Source: Mycoplasma sp. CAG:877
GTDB lineage: Bacteria; Bacillota_I; Bacilli_A; RF39; UBA660
DNA: 10,998 bases
NCBI GenBank assembly: GCA_000433455.1
Contig: HF992498.1
Span: forward strand, 1 to 10,998
Reading direction: 5' to 3'
Both the position numbers and the translations under genes were made by a program. Positions 7,050 to 10,998 of the stretch are shown piece by piece (positions within the stretch are counted from its first letter, which is position 1; each line of letters opens with the position of its first letter). The notes beneath the pieces were generated by a model. The model made no database searches. It worked only from the letters and a program-made list of their open reading frames with translations, and was not told where the DNA came from.

Positions 7050-7058
7050 ATTATAACA
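7050..7058 (-). promoter_or_regulatory. extended -10 promoter of the hydrolase-murF-ddl-C26 operon
   Basis: The minus strand reads TGTTATAAT: a perfect TATAAT (7055-7050) with the TGn extension. The 17-bp-spaced -35 position (7073-7078) is poor (CTATTT), as is common for extended -10 promoters. The predicted start near 7043 leaves a leader of about 15 nt with the SD, which supports the ATG at 7028. Confidence 0.65.
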
Positions 7059-7110
7059 CAATTAGTAATACTAAATAGAAAAAAATAAGTTTCAAATAGT
7101 AAAATAATGT

Positions 7111-7139
7111 AAAAAAAAAGTGAATTATTTTTCACTTTT
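7111..7139 (-). terminator. intrinsic terminator of the 197-residue orphan gene
   Basis: On the minus strand AAAAGTGAA (7139-7131) pairs with TTCACTTTT (7124-7116) around a 6-nt loop, and the T run continues to 7111 (nine T in total). The stop codon of the gene (7127-7125) is in the loop, so the first arm is coding. It separates this unit from the hydrolase operon. Confidence 0.85.
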
Positions 7140-7718
7140 CTTATAAACTTTGTTTTTTTCTGTAGTTAATGAAACAGTACCAATAGTCTTTTCACCTTTT
7201 AAAACTCTTTCTTTTACTTCACCAAATGAAGATATACCGCCTAATTCAAATCCTAACTTATTTAATCCAATAACTAAAGTACTAAAATCTGTTGTAAATT
7301 GTTGATTACCAAATAGTGTTTCAAAATCATCACCAATGATTTCAAAACTCTTTTCTCCATTATAATGACCAGATATACTATCAACAATTACAGAAATTTT
7401 ATCATTTAGAACTTTAGGTGATTCAGTATATTGACCATTTTCATCTAATGAATCACAATCTACAAAAATACTAAAATCAAGTCCTATTGAAATATCACTA
7501 ACATTTCTTACCCCAGTACCTAATTTCCTTAAAGTTTCAGTAAAAATATTAGTAATATCAGAAGAAACATCTACTGTTTCTCTATAAAGTTCCGCCTCTG
7601 TCGTTTCAACCCAAAGAGGTCCTTCTTCATAATTACATAAAATATACTTTTCTGGTTTTTCAAGTAATTGTTTATACATAAGTATGCTATTTACATCACT
7701 TAACTTTCTTTTTATCAT
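7125..7718 (-). CDS. hypothetical soluble protein, 197 residues
   Basis: I do not recognise this protein. It has no signal peptide, no membrane segment and only two cysteines (28, 88). Its N-terminus is basic, the middle acidic (about 88-135), and the C-terminal tail Lys-rich. Predicted alternating strands and helices suggest a folded domain. The segments SIGLDFSIFVDCD (77-89) and LVIGLNKLGFELGG (148-161) are the most structured-looking. The start at 7718 is chosen for its SD AAAGGAG (about 8 nt upstream). The frame is open further to a GTG at 7796, but that has no SD. It has its own promoter and terminator, so it is a single-gene unit, with a leader of about 89 nt that is unusually long for this window. 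Confidence 0.75.
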   Translation of the reverse strand: MIKRKLSDVNSILMYKQLLEKPEKYILCNYEEGPLWVETTEAELYRETVDVSSDITNIFTETLRKLGTGVRNVSDISIGLDFSIFVDCDSLDENGQYTESPKVLNDKISVIVDSISGHYNGEKSFEIIGDDFETLFGNQQFTTDFSTLVIGLNKLGFELGGISSFGEVKERVLKGEKTIGTVSLTTEKNKVYKKSEK

Positions 7719-7813
7719 AATAAAATCTCCTTTAAATATTAAATAAAATTTAATCTCTAAATAAAATATACACTCTTTCAAACAAATATATACCACTTTG
7801 AAAATGTCTTCAT

Positions 7814-7842
7814 ATTATATCATAAATACTAAAAAATAGCAA
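7814..7842 (-). promoter_or_regulatory. promoter of the 197-residue orphan gene
   Basis: The minus strand has TTGCTA (7842-7837), a 17-bp spacer, and a perfect TATAAT (7819-7814) with TGA immediately before it. This is the best promoter in the window. The predicted start near 7807 gives an 89-nt leader to the SD-supported ATG at 7718. The leader is A/T-rich, and I see no riboswitch or clear attenuator in it. Confidence 0.7.
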
Positions 7843-7845
7843 TAG

Positions 7846-7869
7846 AAAAGACCAAATACAAATTTGGTC
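7846..7869 (-). terminator. intrinsic terminator of the zinc-ribbon membrane protein gene
   Basis: GACCAAAT (7869-7862 read on minus) pairs perfectly with ATTTGGTC (7857-7850) around a 4-nt loop, followed by TTTTC. It starts 8 nt after the stop at 7877 and ends just before the -35 of the next unit. Confidence 0.75.
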
Positions 7870-7876
7870 AACAATT

Positions 7877-9130
7877 CTATTTTCCTATCATAGTATTAAA
7901 AAAATTAACATTATTATCTGAAATAATTCCTTTAGTTACTGTATTTTTCTTTAAACTAGTCATAAAATTAATAATTGTCATTAAATCCTCACTAGAAGCA
8001 TAATAACCTTCACTACCACTTACACCTACTCCATCAGCAAAGTATAAAATATGATAATTACTACCATCATATAATCCATCAAATAACACATATTCAATGC
8101 CATTCTTTTTATCAGTAGTAGCATTCAACTCAGAAAATCCCAAGGACTCAAACTTAGCTTTAACTGTATACATACCATTTTTAATATCACCAAATGTTAC
8201 CTCATTAGTAGAAGAAATAAGAGCCACTGAATCACGAGTATCTTTTATAAATACAGATTCATGTTCTGCAGACCCAGCCTCAATTCCAGAAATAAAACTC
8301 CATCCTTTAGGTACCTTACCAGTCCTACCATTTATAGTAACCTCAGACGTATTATTAGTAGCAACAACATTCTTATCCTTATTAGTAGTATTGCTCTTAT
8401 TTCCAGATATCATAAGATAACAAACCACCACAGCTAGAATAGCAATAACTAAAACCAGAATAATAGTTATCAAATTACCAGACTTGTTAACTTTAGAGAT
8501 AGCATTTGAATTAACACTAGAATTATTACTAATATTCATACTTTGATTAGGAGAATAATTACTCATATTTAAATTTGTATTATTAGAATTATCAGTATTC
8601 ATATTTGAATTTATATTTGCATTACTAACAACAGATTCCATACTAGTATTCATCTCATTGGTACTTATATTAGAACCAGAATCATTTCCAACAACATTAG
8701 AGTTAACTATATTCGTATTAGCAACACCCAAATTATCAGGACTCATACTAGCCATATTGTAATTATTATTTATATCAGTATTTACATTATTGTTAGTTTC
8801 TAAACTAGCAACATTAAAAGAACTAACATTGCTTGTGCTAACACCACCAATACTAGAAGCAGTACCATTTTCAGTAGCATAACTTAAATTAACATCATTA
8901 ACATTACTAGTATTTAAATCATTGCTCCCAGGATTATTCATATTTACTGGAACTGTGACACTACCTGCATTAGATAACAAAGTATTATCGACATTATTTA
9001 AAGAATCATTAGCACTTTGTGATAAATTATTTTCACCATTACTATTATCATTATTATCAATTTTTGCCCCACAATGAGGACAAAATAAACTTCCCATTTC
9101 CATAGGTCCATTACACTTTGGACAATACAT
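7877..9130 (-). CDS. zinc-ribbon, Asn-rich linker, single-pass membrane protein
   Basis: This 417-residue protein has three parts. Residues 1-22 form a CPKC...CPHCG zinc ribbon (Cys3, 6, 17, 20). Residues 25-215 are a low-complexity Asn/Ser/Thr/Val linker. A strong transmembrane helix at about 220-242 leads to a C-terminal domain (about 263-395), which should be extracytoplasmic with the zinc ribbon inside the cell. The C-terminal domain starts with VTINGRTGKVPKGWSF, resembling extracellular beta-rich domains of the PsbP/DcrB sort; this is a weak visual resemblance. N-terminal zinc ribbons on membrane proteins are common in low-GC Gram-positives, often with no known function. The start is supported by the SD AGGAGG, 9 nt upstream. 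The upstream neighbour at 9268-9771 has a similar membrane-plus-outer-domain plan, suggesting a related pair. The function is unknown. Confidence 0.82.
   Translation of the reverse strand: MYCPKCNGPMEMGSLFCPHCGAKIDNNDNSNGENNLSQSANDSLNNVDNTLLSNAGSVTVPVNMNNPGSNDLNTSNVNDVNLSYATENGTASSIGGVSTSNVSSFNVASLETNNNVNTDINNNYNMASMSPDNLGVANTNIVNSNVVGNDSGSNISTNEMNTSMESVVSNANINSNMNTDNSNNTNLNMSNYSPNQSMNISNNSSVNSNAISKVNKSGNLITIILVLVIAILAVVVCYLMISGNKSNTTNKDKNVVATNNTSEVTINGRTGKVPKGWSFISGIEAGSAEHESVFIKDTRDSVALISSTNEVTFGDIKNGMYTVKAKFESLGFSELNATTDKKNGIEYVLFDGLYDGSNYHILYFADGVGVSGSEGYYASSEDLMTIINFMTSLKKNTVTKGIISDNNVNFFNTMIGK
8486..9058 (-). repeat. low-complexity Asn/Ser-rich coding tract
   Basis: This stretch encodes residues 25-215 of the zinc-ribbon membrane protein. 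Asn dominates, with Ser, Thr, Val and Met between. It is not an exact tandem repeat: short motifs such as NSN, NTN and SNIN recur irregularly. It is likely a disordered tether. Irregular repetition of AAT/AGT/ACT codons may make its length variable between strains. Confidence 0.7.
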
Positions 9131-9155
9131 AATAAAGACCTCCTATACTAAAAAT

Positions 9156-9184
9156 ATTATAGCAATATAAAAGAATAAAAGCAA
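9156..9184 (-). promoter_or_regulatory. promoter of the zinc-ribbon membrane protein gene
   Basis: The minus strand has TTGCTT (9184-9179), 17 bp, then TATAAT (9161-9156) preceded by TGC, an extended -10. The predicted start near 9149 gives a leader of about 19 nt containing the SD. A 10-bp palindrome (9170-9196) spans the -35, so regulation there is possible. Confidence 0.65.
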
Positions 9185-9196
9185 TATTTATTCTTT
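9170..9196. promoter_or_regulatory. 10-bp inverted repeat over the -35 (operator or weak terminator)
   Basis: AAAGAATAAA (9170-9179) and TTTATTCTTT (9187-9196) are perfect inverted copies with a 7-bp centre containing most of the -35. It could be an operator for the zinc-ribbon gene. It could also weakly terminate transcription from the 9268-9771 gene, after which no better terminator is seen. The stem contains a single G-C pair, so chance is possible. Confidence 0.35.
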
Positions 9197-9267
9197 AAAC
9201 CAAATTATTCAACCAGAATTCTCAAAATATCATTTCAAGTAAAATATTCCTATACAAAATACAGTAA

Positions 9268-9771
9268 CTACTTCATTTTTACAAAAGAATTAATAATCAA
9301 ATCAAAATCATCATTAAACTTTTCAGACTCATCTTTATCACAAACAAGTTCATATGTAAAAACGTTATCCTCATTAAACTCAACCGCAATAGTAATATGT
9401 TTATTTTCATTTTCATACACATTCATACATATATGATCCAAACAATTAAATGAAGCTTTTGTATAACCTTCGCCAACTAAACTATCAGAAATAGAAACAG
9501 CCCTATTTTTATTATTATCATAATCCATTCCCAAGGTATTATCAGAAATATTAATTATGATTTTAGCCGTACCATTCTTTTCACCAATAGTATATACTCC
9601 ATCTTTTTTAGAAACCTTAAAATTAGTTCCATAATTAAATTTAAACTCACCATCACTATACTTTAAAAACGAAACCTTGTTAAAAAACATAAAATAAATA
9701 ACAAATAACACTATAATTAGAAACAAAAATATTCCTAGCCACAAAATAATTTTCTTATAATTCTTCTCCAT
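9268..9771 (-). CDS. hypothetical single-pass membrane protein with extracytoplasmic domain
   Basis: This 167-residue protein has a short basic cytoplasmic start (MEKNYKK), one transmembrane helix at about 8-30 and an extracytoplasmic domain of about 130 residues with three Cys (110, 115, 144). The domain looks like several beta strands (FKFNYG, IIINIS, HITIAVEF, TYELVCD), a central helix and a closing helix ending IINSFVKMK. The closing pattern and the preceding G[FY] helix end resemble the C-terminal domain of the neighbouring zinc-ribbon protein (IINFMTSLKK), so the two may be distant paralogues; this is a visual judgement. I do not recognise the family. The start follows an AGAGG SD about 8 nt upstream. 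The gene is divergent from the secreted DUF3298-like gene and 137 bp upstream of the zinc-ribbon gene on the same strand, with no strong terminator between them. Confidence 0.75.
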   Translation of the reverse strand: MEKNYKKIILWLGIFLFLIIVLFVIYFMFFNKVSFLKYSDGEFKFNYGTNFKVSKKDGVYTIGEKNGTAKIIINISDNTLGMDYDNNKNRAVSISDSLVGEGYTKASFNCLDHICMNVYENENKHITIAVEFNEDNVFTYELVCDKDESEKFNDDFDLIINSFVKMK

Positions 9772-9789
9772 AACATCAACCTCTAAAAA

Positions 9790-9818
9790 ATCATATCATA
9801 AAAACAAATAAATATAAA
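9790..9818 (-). promoter_or_regulatory. promoter of the 167-residue membrane protein gene
   Basis: The minus strand shows TTTATA (9818-9813), 17 bp, and TATGAT (9795-9790) with TGA before it. Transcription would start near 9783, essentially at the SD, leaving a leader of about 12 nt. It sits in a 77-bp divergent spacer (9772-9848). The plus-strand promoter for the next gene is less clear; TATTAT at 9829-9834 is the best -10 candidate, without a good -35. Confidence 0.45.
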
Positions 9819-9848
9819 TATCAAAGAATATTATATATTGGTGATACA

Positions 9849-10586
9849 ATGAAAATAAAGACCATATTTACTCTATTCCTAATAATAAACTTAATTTTTT
9901 TTACTCACATAATAAATATTAAGGCGGATATTGATAAATCAAAAATAAATACTAATGAACACAAAATATTAGAAATAAACAAAAATTATAAAGTTCAAAT
10001 ATATTACCCAATAACAAAATATAAAAAACTAAATAACAATGTTAATAAACAAATCACTAACTATTTAAAAGAGTTCAAAAATAATATAAAATCATCAACA
10101 ATACCAACAAACCAATACTACTACTTAATAATTCTATATGAAAAATATGAATACAAAAATTATATATCTTTTGTATTTCATATTGAAGATTTTACAGGAG
10201 GAGCCCACCCTAATCATCGTATTTATACAGTTGTCTACGATATAAAAGAAAATAAAATTATAAATATCAATAAGCTAATAAATAAAAATAAAAACTTCCT
10301 AAAAATATTATCAGAATTCAGTCGTAATGAATTAAAATACAATACAAAAATTATAAACTATTCAATGTTATATGAAGGAACTAAACCTATAAAAGAAAAC
10401 TTTAGCAATTTTGCTTTTTCTAAAGAAGGATTGATTATATTATTTCCACAATATCAAGTGGCTCCTTATAGTCAAGGCGAGTTTAATATTATAATTCCCT
10501 ATAAGAATTTAAAAAGTAAAACAAACAATAAAAATCAAGGTTTAGATGAGCTCGATTATTCATTAGACCTTGATTTTTTACATTAG
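9849..10586 (+). CDS. secreted DUF4163/DUF3298-like protein
   Basis: This 245-residue protein has a signal peptide (MKIK, hydrophobic core to about 22, likely cleavage after NIKA at 23-26) and no lipobox or further membrane helix, so it is probably released or wall-associated. The mature part matches the DUF4163/DUF3298 pattern by eye: an N-terminal beta region with a YYP motif, then the hallmark FTGGAHPNHR (115-124) with a following strand YTVVYD, and near the end FPQYQVAPYSQG (199-210). This domain pair occurs in the B. subtilis anti-sigma factor RsiV, where it binds lysozyme, and in the deacetylase PdaC. Here there is neither an anti-sigma nor a deacetylase domain. Its coding strand is strikingly A-rich (Ile, Lys and Asn dominate), unlike its neighbours. 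The start has GGTGA 5 nt upstream. Its last codons form a terminator stem. Function unknown; lysozyme or glycan binding is a hypothesis. Confidence 0.85.
   Translation: MKIKTIFTLFLIINLIFFTHIINIKADIDKSKINTNEHKILEINKNYKVQIYYPITKYKKLNNNVNKQITNYLKEFKNNIKSSTIPTNQYYYLIILYEKYEYKNYISFVFHIEDFTGGAHPNHRIYTVVYDIKENKIININKLINKNKNFLKILSEFSRNELKYNTKIINYSMLYEGTKPIKENFSNFAFSKEGLIILFPQYQVAPYSQGEFNIIIPYKNLKSKTNNKNQGLDELDYSLDLDFLH
10531..10579 (+). terminator. bidirectional terminator inside the 3' end of the DUF3298-like gene
   Basis: AAAATCAAGGT (10531-10541) pairs perfectly with ACCTTGATTTT (10567-10577). The stem extends inward through TTA/TAG and, after a bulged G at 10545, ATGA/TCAT, leaving a 10-nt loop. 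T runs follow on plus (to 10579), and five T follow when read on minus. The entire hairpin is coding (the stop is 10584-10586). It lies between convergent genes only 12 bp apart and probably serves both. Confidence 0.8.
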
Positions 10587-10598
10587 TTTTTTAAATTT

Positions 10599-10997
10599 TT
10601 ATCTTTTCTTAGCATCTACAACTATTGTCTTAGTACATTTTTTATTTTCCAATGTCCATCCGTTTTCACAATTAAATACTTTTTTCATTCTTAAATCACA
10701 CATACCACTAGAATTTACATTTGCTCCACCAGCACAATAAGTAATAAATTCCGCTTTAAATTTTGCATAATAACAATAACCATTATAATATACTCTACCA
10801 TGATTTGAACAATAAATTGGATTTGATTCAGGATAATCTTTTTTATAATAACAATAATTTGTTACTGAATCAAGAACAGCATCACTTTCTTTGTATCCAT
10901 TTTTATCTATACACCTGTATTCTTCTTCTGGATCTATTTCAGTTGTACAATAATCATTATCCCATGCTCCTGCGCTATAACCTTGTGGACAAACACC
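10599..10997 (-). CDS. partial cysteine-rich, probably extracellular protein (C-terminal 132 residues)
   Basis: The 5' end of this gene is beyond the right edge; the frame is open from 10997 to the TAA at 10599-10601. The visible 132 residues contain ten cysteines (3, 17, 29, 49, 63, 75, 88, 100, 110, 121), far more than elsewhere in the window. They are arranged as five Cys pairs spaced 10-20 residues apart, most with a Gly plus aromatic or basic residue between (CPQGY, NGYKE, HGRVYYNGYC, CENGW). This pattern suggests small disulfide-bonded repeats in a surface protein. No sorting motif or membrane helix is present at the C-terminus (ends VVDAKKR). It converges on the DUF3298-like gene. I do not recognise a named family. 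Confidence 0.75.
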   Translation of the reverse strand, partial: GVCPQGYSAGAWDNDYCTTEIDPEEEYRCIDKNGYKESDAVLDSVTNYCYYKKDYPESNPIYCSNHGRVYYNGYCYYAKFKAEFITYCAGGANVNSSGMCDLRMKKVFNCENGWTLENKKCTKTIVVDAKKR

Positions 10998-10998
10998 T

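Noticed and set aside
7029..7061. Upstream extension of the alpha/beta hydrolase from TTG at 7061
   Set aside because: It has no SD and would begin above the extended -10 promoter. The ATG at 7028 has an SD and matches the family's start.
7719..7796. Upstream extension of the 197-residue gene from GTG at 7796
   Set aside because: No SD precedes the GTG, and the added residues look like untranslated A/T-rich leader. AAAGGAG supports the ATG at 7718.
8486..9058. Tandem DNA repeat or CRISPR-like array in the Asn-rich tract
   Set aside because: The similarity comes from amino-acid composition; no unit repeats with constant length or spacing.
9849..10586. RsiV-type anti-sigma factor
   Set aside because: The protein has only a signal peptide, no cytoplasmic anti-sigma domain, and no sigma-factor gene is adjacent.

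Overview
The window is a stretch of a very AT-rich, low-GC Gram-positive-type chromosome. The genes are tightly packed, start with AGGAGG-type Shine-Dalgarno (SD) sequences and end mainly in TAA or TAG. Trp is encoded by TGG. The C26 hydrolase appears to use TGA as a real stop, because its terminator follows directly, so the standard bacterial code fits better than the Mycoplasma code. Peptidoglycan-precursor genes point to a walled organism. An uncultured Bacilli/Erysipelotrichia/RF39-like gut bacterium is my best guess; this is inference, not shown by a marker gene.

Layout, left to right. (1) 136-2454, minus: a P-type cation ATPase with its own promoter, and a terminator folded into its last codons. 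(2) 2610-2685, plus: a tRNA-Lys(CUU) with encoded CCA, its own promoter and terminator. (3) 2843-7028, minus: an apparent four-gene operon in the order alpha/beta hydrolase, membrane-anchored MurF-type ligase, D-Ala-D-Ala ligase, and a compact class-I glutamine-amidotransferase-fold (C26-like) hydrolase. It runs from an extended -10 promoter at 7050-7058 to a strong bidirectional terminator at 2774-2814. The first two junctions overlap stop codon and SD. The last carries a terminator-like hairpin and no visible SD. (4) 7125-7718, minus: an unrecognised soluble 197-residue protein in its own transcription unit. (5) 7877-9130 and 9268-9771, minus: two single-pass membrane proteins with similar-looking extracytoplasmic C-terminal domains; the first also has an N-terminal zinc ribbon and a long Asn/Ser-rich linker. 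(6) 9849-10586, plus: a secreted DUF4163/DUF3298-like protein, divergent from the preceding gene. (7) 10599-10997, minus: the C-terminal end of a cysteine-rich, probably extracellular protein that runs off the right edge. It converges on gene 6 and shares a terminator buried in gene 6's coding sequence.

How the genes work together. MurF and Ddl perform consecutive steps: Ddl makes D-Ala-D-Ala and MurF attaches it to UDP-MurNAc-tripeptide. The hydrolase genes at either end of that operon are candidates for cell-wall precursor editing or recycling, but this rests only on linkage. The right third (about 7.9-11 kb) is a cluster of envelope or surface proteins of unknown role. No mobile element, CRISPR array, phage gene or rRNA was seen. 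The strongest leads are the C26 hydrolase tied to MurF-Ddl, the membrane-fused MurF, the zinc-ribbon/Asn-rich transmembrane protein with its small neighbour, the paired-cysteine surface protein, and the repeated folding of terminators into gene ends.
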